Part shown: one piece after another, positions 23,398-32,190 of the stretch | How positions within the stretch are numbered: the first letter of the stretch is position 1 | Layout: the number at the start of each line of letters is the position of its first letter | Assembly: GCA_020426575.1 (NCBI GenBank) | Contig: JAGQPT010000515.1 | Location: 1-35,483 of the forward strand | DNA from: Planctomycetales bacterium | GTDB lineage: Bacteria > Planctomycetota > Planctomycetia > Pirellulales > JAEUIK01 | DNA length: 35,483 nt | Direction of reading: 5' to 3' | Made by a program: the position numbers and the translations under genes | Notes under the pieces: generated by a model | Told to the model about the DNA's origin: nothing | What the model saw: the letters and a program-made list of their open reading frames with translations, nothing else | Database searches by the model: none

Positions 23398-24705
23398 ATG
23401 CCCGACACTCAACAGCGCTCCGACAGTCAACTGCGCAACCTCATTCGTACCGAAATCGCCGGACACGACGTGCAACAGCTTGCCGCTGAATTCGGCACGC
23501 CGGTGTACGTCTACGACGCCGCGACCATTGCGCAGCGTATCGCCGACCTGGCCCAGTTCGACGTCGTCCGCTACGCCCAGAAGGCCTGTTCCAATCTGGC
23601 GATCATCGACCTCGTGCGCCGCAACGGTGCGCTCGTTGACAGCGTCAGCGCTGGCGAGATTCGTCGCGCCTTGGCAGCCGGCTACTCTCCGCAGGGCGAA
23701 CCGCCGCCGATCGTTTACACGGCCGACATCTTCGACCGCGCGTCGCTCGATCTGGTCGTCCAGCATGACGTCCACGTCAATTGCGGCTCGATCGACATGA
23801 TCGAGCAGTTGGGTGAGCGGGCCCCCGGCCGCAACATCACCCTGCGGATCAATCCCGGGTTCGGACACGGTCACAGCCAGAAGACCAACACCGGCGGCGA
23901 GTCGTCCAAGCACGGCATCTGGCACGAACGGCTCGGCCTCGCCTGCGGCCGGGCCGAGTATCGGGGCCTGTCCGTCACCGGTGTGCATGTCCACATTGGC
24001 TCGGGAACCGACATGGAGCATCTTGCTCAAGTCTGCGGTGCCGTCGAAAAGTTCGCGACCGAAGTCGGGCGCTCGGTCACGTCGATCAGCGCCGGCGGTG
24101 GGCTGCCGATTCGGTATACCGAGGACGATTCCTCGATTGACATCGCCGCCTACTACGCCCTCTGGGATCAGACCCGCAATCGGCTGCAGGACGCCTTTGG
24201 GCACGATGTGCGATTGGAGATCGAACCGGGGCGTTACATTTCGGCCGAGAGTGGCTACCTGGTGACGGAGGTCCGTGCGGTCAAGCAGATCGGCGATCGC
24301 ACGTTCTACCTCGTCGACGCGGGATTCAACAACCTGGCTCGTCCGGTGATGTACGGGGCCTACCATCCAATTTCGATGGCGCCAGTGGGTGATCCGGCGT
24401 CGCGGCCGCTGCAGGAGGCGGTCGTGGGAGGTCCGCTCTGCGAGTCGGGTGACATTTTCACCCAGCGCGAAGGGGGCTACGTCTGCACCCGCACCCTGCC
24501 GGCGGCCCAAGTTGGCGACATGCTGGTAATTGAGTGCGCGGGGGCCTACGGATTCGCCATGAGCTCGAACTACAATTCCAAGCCGTTGGCCGCCGAAGTA
24601 CTGTTGTCCGACGGCCATCCGCATTTGATCCGCCGCCGCCAGACGTTCGACGACATCATTCGCGGCGAGCAAATCCCCGCGCACGCCGCCGGCGGTGGCA
24701 AATAG
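23398..24705 (+). CDS. lysA: Diaminopimelate decarboxylase
   Basis: A 435-residue fold-type III PLP enzyme that makes lysine from meso-diaminopimelate. Landmarks are Lys62 in YAQKACSNL (Schiff base), HVHIGSG (about 197-203), EIEPGRY (about 275-280), the GPLCESGDIF box (Cys348 from the other subunit) and YGFAMSSNYNS. The wording of these boxes, including FGHGHSQKTNTGGE, SKHGIW and VDAGFN, is very close to the E. coli LysA as I remember it, and unlike the more common YAxKAN type. ATG 23398 fits the family N-terminus; there is no good ribosome binding site, and a GTG one codon earlier is also possible. The ferredoxin gene follows after 178 bases. Confidence 0.95.
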   Translation: MPDTQQRSDSQLRNLIRTEIAGHDVQQLAAEFGTPVYVYDAATIAQRIADLAQFDVVRYAQKACSNLAIIDLVRRNGALVDSVSAGEIRRALAAGYSPQGEPPPIVYTADIFDRASLDLVVQHDVHVNCGSIDMIEQLGERAPGRNITLRINPGFGHGHSQKTNTGGESSKHGIWHERLGLACGRAEYRGLSVTGVHVHIGSGTDMEHLAQVCGAVEKFATEVGRSVTSISAGGGLPIRYTEDDSSIDIAAYYALWDQTRNRLQDAFGHDVRLEIEPGRYISAESGYLVTEVRAVKQIGDRTFYLVDAGFNNLARPVMYGAYHPISMAPVGDPASRPLQEAVVGGPLCESGDIFTQREGGYVCTRTLPAAQVGDMLVIECAGAYGFAMSSNYNSKPLAAEVLLSDGHPHLIRRRQTFDDIIRGEQIPAHAAGGGK

Positions 24706-24883
24706 CCGCCAAGTCAGAGGCGAGTTGCCGGGGGTGACGTGTCCTGGCAAGCGGATCGTCCAGGGATTACAATCAGCGGCGATGGTTCCGTCCGACCGTT
24801 CGCTCGGCTCGCTCGGCCATAAGCGATCTGGGCGCCCGGCTCGGCCGCGCCCTGTTCTCGGATCCCTTTACCGCGAAAGACTC

Positions 24884-25231
24884 ATGCCGACAGTCAATTT
24901 CGTCAACGAGAAGACCGAAATCGAAGTCCCCGCTGGTGCGAACCTTCGCGCCGAGGCCCGCAAGGCGGGGATCGAGCTCTATCCCGGCATCCACCGGATT
25001 GCGAACTGCCGAGGCTTCGGCCAGTGTGGTTCCTGCCGGGTGTTGATCACCAAGGGGATGGAGGCGACGGGCAAGAAGTCGTTGATCGAGCGATTGCGGC
25101 TCGGTCTCTCAATGGCCTACATCGGTAATGAAGACACGATGCGGTTGGCGTGCCAGACGTGTGTCGAGGGGGATATCGACGTGGTCACCAAGCCGCCGAT
25201 GAATCTATTTGGCGATAACTTCTTCAGTTGA
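24884..25231 (+). CDS. 2Fe-2S ferredoxin
   Basis: A 115-residue plant/bacterial-type 2Fe-2S ferredoxin. Cluster ligands are Cys42, Cys48 and Cys51 (NCRGFGQCGSC, a CX5CX2C pattern) and Cys90 (LACQTC; Cys93 is an extra cysteine). It carries single electrons in the cytoplasm; its partner is not apparent. The start ATG 24884 lacks a strong ribosome binding site. An in-frame ATG far upstream (24695) overlaps the lysA end and would add about 63 low-complexity residues that do not match the family, so it was rejected. It is on the same strand as lysA and might be read through from it. Confidence 0.92.
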   Translation: MPTVNFVNEKTEIEVPAGANLRAEARKAGIELYPGIHRIANCRGFGQCGSCRVLITKGMEATGKKSLIERLRLGLSMAYIGNEDTMRLACQTCVEGDIDVVTKPPMNLFGDNFFS

Positions 25232-25305
25232 GCCACTGCGGAAGTTGAGCTCTTGCTGAGGGCTGGGCTTATCGGTCGCCCAACATCGGCTCACTCGGCC
25301 GCGGT

Positions 25306-25596
25306 TCATGGAGGCGCCAGGAGCGAATCAGCGACCGGGCTGCCATAACCGCCGCCTCGTTGGTTCACGTCGGCATTGGCGTCGGGTGCCACTTGCCCGC
25401 CCGCGTCGGCCCCTGCTGGCTGAGCGGCTCCAGCGTCGTCCCCTGCCGGCGCGGCCGGTGCCGAGCTACGCAGCTTCGCCGCCGTTGCCTGTACTTTTTG
25501 CTCGTACTCCGACGATCCGCAGCCCGTCAGCGGCGGCACGAGCATCGCGGCGACGGTCCACAGTGCGATCATTCGGGTCACGATTCGTCGGTCCAT
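25306..25596 (-). CDS. Small putative lipoprotein
   Basis: A 96-residue protein with a lipoprotein signal peptide: a basic start (MDRRIVTR), a hydrophobic stretch and a lipobox LTGC (Cys26 when started at 25596). The mature part is short, with a charged segment (EYEQKVQATAAKL) then an Ala/Pro/Gly/Asp-rich tail ending PPLLS-like (SLLAPP). No function is recognised. A GTG at 25638 in frame has AGGA upstream and would lengthen the signal region by 14 residues; the shorter form fits a normal lipoprotein signal better. It is convergent with the ferredoxin gene and divergent from the PII-type gene. Confidence 0.65.
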   Translation of the reverse strand: MDRRIVTRMIALWTVAAMLVPPLTGCGSSEYEQKVQATAAKLRSSAPAAPAGDDAGAAQPAGADAGGQVAPDANADVNQRGGGYGSPVADSLLAPP

Positions 25597-25788
25597 CGGC
25601 TTTTCCAGCGGCCGTGCCGCTCGATTGACTGTTGCCACGTCATCATCCTCGGTCGATAATCGATCACAGAGGCGTCACGCCGAATCACGGCGACGTCTGA
25701 TCGCAGTAAACGGTCAGCACCTCACACCGCAATTGTGAATGCGACCCCAACGGTTGTCAAACCGACGTGCGCGACCGCCGGCGGCGTC

Positions 25789-26166
25789 ATGGCCAGGTTC
25801 GTCTTGAAACAGATCATTGCTATTGTTCGTCCCTATCTCGCCGAGGAGATTCTCGAAGGGCTGCGCCGGGCTCCGCTCGAAGCCTGCACGGTTCGCGAGG
25901 TGAAGGGGTACGGCCGACAAAAGAGTTACCTCGACGAATACGGCGACAGCGACTTCAGTCTGGCGTTCTTGCCCAAGGTCGAAATCAGCCTGTGGGTCGA
26001 CGACACGCGCGTGGACGAGACGATTCGTCGTATCGTGGAGATTTCACGGACGGGGCGGATGGGCGACGGCAAGATCATGGTGTTGCCGGCGACGGCGTTC
26101 GACGAAGAGATCGACCTGGCGGCGATCGACGAGGCCGAATCGTCCGACACACAGCACCGCCAGTGA
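25789..26166 (+). CDS. PII-family nitrogen regulator, Tyr51 replaced by Phe
   Basis: A 125-residue PII-type signal protein. The body follows GlnB/GlnK closely: IIAIVRPYLAEEILEGL, TVREVKGYGRQKS, the T-loop, FLPKVEISLWV, and the ATP-binding TGRMGDGKIMVLP. Counting from the in-frame TTG at 25804 gives E. coli numbering: Arg38, Gln39, Lys40, Tyr46 conserved, but position 51, the Tyr uridylylated by GlnD, is Phe in YGDSDF. The C-terminus (AFDEEIDLAAIDEAE) also lacks the family RIRTGE end. So it probably senses 2-oxoglutarate/ATP without uridylylation. The start is uncertain: ATG 25789 (given) or TTG 25804, the latter with AGG 6-7 bases upstream. It converges on glnE, the classical PII target, across a 66-base gap. 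Confidence 0.88.
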   Translation: MARFVLKQIIAIVRPYLAEEILEGLRRAPLEACTVREVKGYGRQKSYLDEYGDSDFSLAFLPKVEISLWVDDTRVDETIRRIVEISRTGRMGDGKIMVLPATAFDEEIDLAAIDEAESSDTQHRQ

Positions 26167-26232
26167 CCACGCGCTGCAAGTTTTCCATGCGGCACGGACG
26201 AGATAGCGAGGCAATTTACCCAGAAAGCGAGG

Positions 26233-29200
26233 CTACTTGGTCTTTGCCGCTGCGTCGAACAACCGGTTGAACGCCTCGCGGTTGCCTTCGACGTATCGCC
26301 GCGTCACGCTGTAGAATTCGTCGCTGTTGGCATAGCCGAGTTGCCGCGCCAGGCGCGCCTTGGCCTCTTCGTCCTCGGGCAGGTCGTCCCGTGACGCGGA
26401 GCTCATGAGCCGCAAGCGCGCTTCGGTCGAACGCAGAAAGCGGTAGCTGTCCACGAGCGTTTCGTGGTCCGCGGGCGAGAGCGCGCCCACGTCGCGCAGT
26501 TGATCGAGAGCCATCAGTGTGTTTGGCTGGGTAACGCCGTGCCGCAACTCGAGCATCTGCGCGATGAACTCAACGTCGACGATGCCACCCGGCCCGCGCT
26601 TCAGGTTGGTGGCGCTGGCGGTCTCTTCCAATTTGTGCCGCATTTCGCGGATTTCGGTGGCGTACTTGGGTTGCCAGCCCTGCAGGGCGCATTCGTTGAC
26701 CACCTCGTCGACCCGTTTGCAGAGCCGGTCGCTGCCGTAAACAACGCGCGACTTGCAGAGCGCCTGGCGTTCCCAGAGCCGGCCGCTGCCGCTGAGGAAG
26801 TAGTCGCGAAATGCTGAAATCGACACGGCCAGCGCCCCGCTCCGCCCGGTGGGACGCAGACGCGGGTCGACTTCATAAAGGCGGCCGTAGGGACCGAGCC
26901 TCGATGCCGTCTTGATGATCCGTTGGCCGAGTTCGCTGAAAAAGTGTTGGTTGTTTGTTTCTTGCACCGCGGCCCGCGCGCGTCGTGGCACCGTGCGACC
27001 GTCGTCCTCGTAAAGGAACACGATATCGAGGTCGCTCATATAGTTCATTTCGCGGCCACCGAATTTTCCCAACGCCAAAATGACGAATTCGCTGGGCTGA
27101 CCGGCGCGAGGACCATCGGCGATCGTCGGCACGCCAAACTTTTTGATCAGCGACGCGTATTTGCGGTCCGTGATCTGTTCCAGGCACACCTGGGCGATGT
27201 CGCTCAGTGCACCGGTCGTGGCACTGATGTCGTCCTTGCCGAGAATGTCGCGCACGCCCACGCGCAATTGTCGTGAGTTCTTGAAGCTGTGCAGGATGGG
27301 ATCGAGGTCCTCGGCCCCCTGGCATAACTCGGTGAGCGTCTCCCGCATCTGCGCCAGTTCCGGAACGCGGTCGAGCACCAGACTGTCCATCAATTCGTCG
27401 ATCATGCCCGGGCTGCTCACCAGGATGCCGGATAGCAGTGGGCTGGTGGCACACATTTCGACGTAGAGCTTTAGCGACGGCTCGCTGGCACTGAACAATT
27501 CCCAGAGCACGCCCTTGCCCCCCAGCGAATCACTCACTTTATCGAGGTTCACCAGGGCGCCGTCCGGATCGGCCGTCGCGGCGATTTCCGCCAACAGCCG
27601 CGGCGCTATCGAGGCGAGAAACATTCGGCAGCGCCGCGTGGAAAGAAACCGAATCCGTTCGGTCGCCAACGACATCAGGTGTTCGTAGGCCTCGCGCGGG
27701 TGGCGGAAACCGTACTTCCCCAGCACCTGCTCGATCTTCTCCAAGGGCGGATCGGGATCCAGCACAAGATCGACTTCCGGTTCGGCGTCCGAGTCGTCAC
27801 CGAAGGCGTCGTGCAACAGGTGGTCGAGAATTTGCCGATTGCGATGCGTCGTTTCCAGGTATTCGCGTTCAAACTTCGTGCGCGCCGGCACGTCGCCGTC
27901 GGCCGTATATCCGAGCCGTAGCGCCAGCTTGTTAAGTTCCTCGGCGGGCTCGGGCAGCATGTGCGTCTGCAGGTCGAACATGATTTGCAATCGATGTTCG
28001 ACTTTGCGGAGAAACGCGTAGTTCTGCTCGAGTAGCGTGCGTTCCTTGTGGGTGAGGCAGCCCACGGCCTCGAGGCGGTCGATGGCGTCGAGCGTGTTGC
28101 CGGTGCGCAGCTCCGGCAGGTCGCCACCGTTGAGCAATTGCAGGAACTGAATCACGAACTCGATGTCACGCAGTCCACCCCGTCCCGTCTTCACATTGCG
28201 GGCGTCGTCCCCTTCGCGCGACTCGCGCCGTTCCAGGCGACGCTTCAGCGCCTTGATGCCGACGATGTCTGCTAGCCCGAGATACTGCCGGTAGATCCAC
28301 GATTCGAGGCTGCCGAGGAGTTCTTCGCCAAGCCCCACGTCTCCGGCGACGACCCGAGCCTTGACGAAGGCTTGCCGTTCCCAAGTGCGTCCGAGGAAGT
28401 CGTAGTATCGCATCGCCGCGTCGAAACTGGTGACGACCGGTCCACGCTGTCCCTCGGGCCGAAGCCGCAGGTCGACCCGGTACACCTGGCCGAGGTCGGT
28501 CATTTCCGAAAGCAGCCTCACGAGTTCGCCGGCAACCCGACCGAAGTACTCCACGTTCGAGAGGGGGCGAGGTCCGTCGGTGCGGCCCTCGCCGTCGCAG
28601 AGCAGCACGAGGTCGATGTCGCTGGAGTAGTTCAGCTCGTTGCCGCCCAGCTTGCCAAGCCCGAGCACGGCAAAGCGAGCCGGTTGGCCGTCGGGGCGGC
28701 GGGGCCAGCCACGAGTCTCGGCGACGTGGCGCCGGGCGAATCGCGTGGCAGCTTCGACCAGCGCGTCGGCCACGTAGGAAATCCGTAGCGTCTCGCGGCG
28801 CTTGAACTGGCGCAGGGCGGCCATCACGGACCCCGCGTCGTGCAGGCTGGCCACTTCGCTGGTGATCTCGTCGATGATCGCCTGGCGGGCCAATGGCTCA
28901 CCCTCGGTGAGTCGCAGCACCTCGAAACCGTCAGGGTCGGCGATCAGAATGTCGCTGAGATACTGGCTCGTGGCGAACAGTTGGACGAGAATTGTCAGCG
29001 TCGACGGCTCACGTTCAAGCAGTGACACCAGGCCCAACGGGTTACGGCTCGCCGTGACGAAGCGTTCCAGGTTGTTCAGCGCCATGTCGGCGTCGGAACA
29101 CTTGGGGAGCAGTTCCCGCAGACGGTCAGTCACCCAGCCGAGCAGGTCAAGTGGCACGCCAGCGGCGGCCATGTTGACGAGGTTGGCGCGGGCGCGTTGG

Positions 29201-29283
29201 ACGTTTTCCACGCCCCACGGCTTCAGCTCGCTATCGGACTCGTCCTCGCTATCCAACAGATGGCGCAGATTGTCAACTTGCAT
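26233..29283 (-). CDS. glnE: Glutamine synthetase adenylyltransferase / adenylyl-removing enzyme
   Basis: A 1016-residue protein with two nucleotidyltransferase domains. The N-terminal (adenylyl-removing) site is GLGKLGGNELNYSSDID (about 208-224); the C-terminal (adenylylating) site, ALGKFGGREMNYMSDLD, is near residue 738. Both keep the DxD metal pair, so both activities are likely intact. It adds or removes AMP on glutamine synthetase according to nitrogen status, under PII control. Helical regulatory regions separate and follow the two. ATG 29283 was chosen; a GTG at 29316 gives 11 more residues without support from a ribosome binding site. It is last in the def-fmt-miaB run, 100 bases after miaB, and converges with the PII gene. 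Confidence 0.95.
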   Translation of the reverse strand: MQVDNLRHLLDSEDESDSELKPWGVENVQRARANLVNMAAAGVPLDLLGWVTDRLRELLPKCSDADMALNNLERFVTASRNPLGLVSLLEREPSTLTILVQLFATSQYLSDILIADPDGFEVLRLTEGEPLARQAIIDEITSEVASLHDAGSVMAALRQFKRRETLRISYVADALVEAATRFARRHVAETRGWPRRPDGQPARFAVLGLGKLGGNELNYSSDIDLVLLCDGEGRTDGPRPLSNVEYFGRVAGELVRLLSEMTDLGQVYRVDLRLRPEGQRGPVVTSFDAAMRYYDFLGRTWERQAFVKARVVAGDVGLGEELLGSLESWIYRQYLGLADIVGIKALKRRLERRESREGDDARNVKTGRGGLRDIEFVIQFLQLLNGGDLPELRTGNTLDAIDRLEAVGCLTHKERTLLEQNYAFLRKVEHRLQIMFDLQTHMLPEPAEELNKLALRLGYTADGDVPARTKFEREYLETTHRNRQILDHLLHDAFGDDSDAEPEVDLVLDPDPPLEKIEQVLGKYGFRHPREAYEHLMSLATERIRFLSTRRCRMFLASIAPRLLAEIAATADPDGALVNLDKVSDSLGGKGVLWELFSASEPSLKLYVEMCATSPLLSGILVSSPGMIDELMDSLVLDRVPELAQMRETLTELCQGAEDLDPILHSFKNSRQLRVGVRDILGKDDISATTGALSDIAQVCLEQITDRKYASLIKKFGVPTIADGPRAGQPSEFVILALGKFGGREMNYMSDLDIVFLYEDDGRTVPRRARAAVQETNNQHFFSELGQRIIKTASRLGPYGRLYEVDPRLRPTGRSGALAVSISAFRDYFLSGSGRLWERQALCKSRVVYGSDRLCKRVDEVVNECALQGWQPKYATEIREMRHKLEETASATNLKRGPGGIVDVEFIAQMLELRHGVTQPNTLMALDQLRDVGALSPADHETLVDSYRFLRSTEARLRLMSSASRDDLPEDEEAKARLARQLGYANSDEFYSVTRRYVEGNREAFNRLFDAAAKTK

Positions 29284-29383
29284 CAATGGTCTATCCCAAC
29301 GGCGGGTACGCGACACACGCTCGTGGCCATTCCCTGACTACCTGTTCCATCCATCCTGCTAGCGACGGAGCCGTCGGGCGCCG

Positions 29384-30799
29384 TCACAGCGAGTACACCT
29401 CCGGGCCGACGTGCGACGTCACCACGCTGCCGAACAGCGTGAAGGCGTTGGCGTCGTAGACGACCACCGGCAAGATCTCACCCACCTGCCGTCGCGTCCC
29501 CTCGAACACGACGATGCGGTCGCACATCGTGCGACCGGTCAGTTGCAGGGTGTGCGAGTCGTCCGCTTGCTTTTGGCTCGCCTTGCTGGGGCCCTCGACC
29601 AGGACTTCCACTTCGCGACCGATAAAGGGCTGATTGTCTTCTTCACTGATGGCGTTCTGGATTGCCAGTAACTCGTTGTTGCGGCGACGCTTTTCGGCCT
29701 CGGGGACGTCGTCCGCAGCGTTTTCCGCCGCCTTGGTGCCGGGACGCGCGCTGTACTTGAAAATAAAACTGTTCTTGAAGCGGCTTTCGCGCACCAGTTC
29801 GACCGTCTGTGTGAAGTCCGCATCGCTTTCACCGCAGAATCCGACGATGAAGTCGCTCGTCACGGCGGCCTGGGGTATCCGCTCCTTGATGCGGGAATAC
29901 ATCTCGCGGTACTCGCCCACCGTGTAGCCACGCTTCATCGCCTTGAGCATGCGATCCGAGCCACTTTGTGCCGGCACGTGCAGGTAGTGCGAACACTTGG
30001 GTAGCGTCGCCACGGCGTCGAGCAGATCGTCGCTCATGTCCTTAGGATAATTCGTCACGAACTTGATGCGATCCAGACCGTCGATTTCGTGCAGTCGGGC
30101 GATCAGCTCCGAAAAGCGGACGTGGGGCGTCGCACTGCGGTCGCGGTAGCTGTTGACCGTCTGCCCCAGCAGCGTGACTTCGCGGCAGCCTTCCTCGACG
30201 AGGTGACGCACCTCGTGCTCGATTTCACCGGCCGGTCGGCTTTGCTCGGGGCCGCGCACCATCGGCACGATGCAGTACGTGCAGAATTTGTCGCAGCCGA
30301 TCATGATCCGCACGAATGCTTGGAACGGCGTGGGCCGCATCGTGGGATCGCGCAGCGGATCGTAGCTCTCGAAGCTGTCCTCGACTTCGCTGCGGCTGCC
30401 GGCGCTGCGGGCCAGGCTGACCTCGAGCCGAGGCTGGCGGTCCCGGGCCACGTCGCGGACCAGCTGGGGAATCTGATGCAGTTGTCCGGGCCCCACAACC
30501 AGGTCGACGTATGGCGCGCGGCGAAAGATCGTCTGCTGATGGTTCTGCGCCATGCAGCCGATCACGCCAATCACGGTGTCGGGGTGATGGTTCTTGGCGT
30601 GTTTCAGGCGGCCCAGCGCGCTATAGATTTTGTCTTCAGCGTGTTGGCGCACGCTGCAGGTGTTGAAGAGGATCGCGTCGGCGCCGGTCGGGCTGTCGGC
30701 GAGCTCGTAGCCCTCCTTGCGCAGACTCGCCACGACGAGCTCGCTGTCGAGCATGTTCATCTGGCAACCGACGGTCTCGATGTACAGCCGTTTCGTCAT
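29384..30799 (-). CDS. miaB: tRNA-2-methylthio-N6-dimethylallyladenosine synthase MiaB
   Basis: A 471-residue radical SAM methylthiotransferase acting on A37 of tRNAs that read U-starting codons. The N-terminal UPF0004 domain has the cluster cysteines Cys12 (TVGCQMN), Cys48 (FNTCSVR) and Cys82 (VIGCMAQ). The radical SAM domain has CDKFCTYC (Cys169, Cys173, Cys176) followed by IVPMVRGPEQSR, and a TRAM domain ends the protein. Motif wording (NTCSVR, VRGPEQSR, VPAQSGS) fits MiaB rather than RimO or MtaB. The ATG at 30799 has no strong ribosome binding site. It lies between the 46-codon membrane protein gene and glnE on the same strand. No miaA is seen in the window. Confidence 0.95.
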   Translation of the reverse strand: MTKRLYIETVGCQMNMLDSELVVASLRKEGYELADSPTGADAILFNTCSVRQHAEDKIYSALGRLKHAKNHHPDTVIGVIGCMAQNHQQTIFRRAPYVDLVVGPGQLHQIPQLVRDVARDRQPRLEVSLARSAGSRSEVEDSFESYDPLRDPTMRPTPFQAFVRIMIGCDKFCTYCIVPMVRGPEQSRPAGEIEHEVRHLVEEGCREVTLLGQTVNSYRDRSATPHVRFSELIARLHEIDGLDRIKFVTNYPKDMSDDLLDAVATLPKCSHYLHVPAQSGSDRMLKAMKRGYTVGEYREMYSRIKERIPQAAVTSDFIVGFCGESDADFTQTVELVRESRFKNSFIFKYSARPGTKAAENAADDVPEAEKRRRNNELLAIQNAISEEDNQPFIGREVEVLVEGPSKASQKQADDSHTLQLTGRTMCDRIVVFEGTRRQVGEILPVVVYDANAFTLFGSVVTSHVGPEVYSL

Positions 30800-30864
30800 G
30801 GGTCGTGGGGTTCGATTGTTGATGGGTCAGCCGCCAAGTGGGGGCAACCCGGCTGGGGAATCGG

Positions 30865-31005
30865 TCAACCGCGCCGACGGTTGGCCCGCATCTCCGCGCG
30901 AAACTGTTCGGACAAGCCGCGCTGCCGGGCGAGCATCAGCCGCACCAGGGCCGCCACGGCCAGGTAGCCGGCAACGGCGAGGATTGCGATATCGAGTCCG
31001 TCCAT
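30865..31005 (-). CDS. 46-residue single-pass membrane protein
   Basis: A very short gene between fmt and miaB. It has a strong ribosome binding site, GGGAGGT, 4-5 bases before the ATG at 31005, and ends at a TGA at 30865-30867. The protein starts MDGLDIAILAVAGYL, continues as one hydrophobic helix of about 20 residues, and ends with a basic, amphipathic tail (LMLARQRGLSEQF ... RANRRRG). The positive-inside rule puts the C-terminus in the cytoplasm. I know no family for it. The strong ribosome binding site, a clean helix and the fit between two co-directional genes with 65 and 143 bases of spacing are the grounds for the call. Confidence 0.65.
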   Translation of the reverse strand: MDGLDIAILAVAGYLAVAALVRLMLARQRGLSEQFRAEMRANRRRG

Positions 31006-31148
31006 CCGCACCTCCCTGCGTTGACCATCGGGGCGGGGGCATCCTTCCCGCCAATCGCTCTATCCTAACCTATGTCCAAGCCCCCCAGCCAGCGGAGTGT
31101 GTTGCCGCAGGTCTCGCCGTGTCGGCTCAAGCACGGCCGCGACGCGAA

Positions 31149-32108
31149 TCAGCCTGCCGGGCCGAAATGATCGCCCACGTTGACGCGGTAGCCCCGCAGA
31201 AACTCGCTCGCCGGCATCATCCGCTTGCCCGAGGGCTGAATCTCGCTCAGCCGTGCCACGCCCTCGCCCGTGGCGATGACCAACCGGTCGTCGGCCGCTT
31301 CGACCACCGTGCCCGGAGGGGCCGAATCTGGCGCCGCGAGCACTTCGACCGATCCGATGATCAGTCGGACGGGTGGACCGTCCGTCCGCAGCCAGTTGGT
31401 GAACGCCTTTGGCCAGGGATCGAACGCGCGGATCTGATTGCTGATTTGCTCGGCAGTGCGGCCCCAATCGATCGCGCCGTCCGATTTCTTCAGCCGTGGC
31501 GCACGGGTCACCCGTGACATGTCCTGTGGAGTGGCCTCGGCCCGACCCGCTGCCAGGGCGTCGACAACATCGGTCGTGAGCTGAGCCCCCAGGTCCGCCA
31601 GGCGCGGTTCGAGCGTCGCGGCCGTGTCGTTTGGGGCGATTGCAACACTTTGCTGCGCCAACAGCGGTCCGGCATCGAGGCCGCGCGTCATCTGGATGAC
31701 GGCGACGCCCGTCTCACGGTCGCCATGATAGATCGCCCAGTTGATGGGGGCGGCACCGCGGTATTTCGGCAACAGTGAACCGTGGATGTTGATACCTCCC
31801 AGCCGTGCGGCGTCGAGCACGTCATCGGCGAGGATCTGTCCATAGTCGGCGACGATGAACAGATCGGCATCGTACCGCGTCAGTTCGGCGATGGCCTCGG
31901 GGGTGTTGATGTTCTCGGGATCGAACGTAGGTGTGTCGTGTTCGGCGGCGATTGCCCGCAACGGGCTGTCGGGAAGTGCGCGGCCGCCGCTTGCCTTGCG
32001 ACGTGGCCTGGTCACGAGCAGGACCACCTCGTGCGGCGTGTTGTAGAGCGCGCGAAACGCCGGGGCCGCGAACGGGCCGGTCCCCATCATCACAATTCGC
32101 AGACTCAC
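31149..32108 (-). CDS. fmt: Methionyl-tRNA formyltransferase
   Basis: A 319-residue enzyme that formylates initiator Met-tRNA with 10-formyl-tetrahydrofolate. The formyl-transferase core has MGTGPFAAP near the start, the catalytic triad region NIHGSLLPKYRGAAPINWAI (Asn107, His109) and GLDAGPLL (Asp145). A C-terminal OB-like domain follows. Length is normal. The loop after the first strands reads SGGRALPDSPL, shorter than the usual GRGxxLxxxPVK form. The GTG at 32108 has AGGG about 8-9 bases upstream. It is directly downstream of def (82-base gap), the common def-fmt pairing, and upstream of the 46-codon gene and miaB. Confidence 0.95.
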   Translation of the reverse strand: MSLRIVMMGTGPFAAPAFRALYNTPHEVVLLVTRPRRKASGGRALPDSPLRAIAAEHDTPTFDPENINTPEAIAELTRYDADLFIVADYGQILADDVLDAARLGGINIHGSLLPKYRGAAPINWAIYHGDRETGVAVIQMTRGLDAGPLLAQQSVAIAPNDTAATLEPRLADLGAQLTTDVVDALAAGRAEATPQDMSRVTRAPRLKKSDGAIDWGRTAEQISNQIRAFDPWPKAFTNWLRTDGPPVRLIIGSVEVLAAPDSAPPGTVVEAADDRLVIATGEGVARLSEIQPSGKRMMPASEFLRGYRVNVGDHFGPAG

Positions 32109-32190
32109 GTCGTTCGCCCTGGCTCGCTTGATTCGGACCGGTGGGTTCCTACGGCTGGAGATATAGCGACCGAGCGCACGACGCCTCGGT

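Noticed and set aside
23287..24750. 487-codon minus-strand open frame
   Set aside because: Antisense to lysA, whose active-site boxes are all on the plus strand.
29363..29376. CGACGG/CCGTCG hairpin between miaB and glnE
   Set aside because: Only a 6-bp stem with a 2-base loop and no T run; not enough for a terminator.
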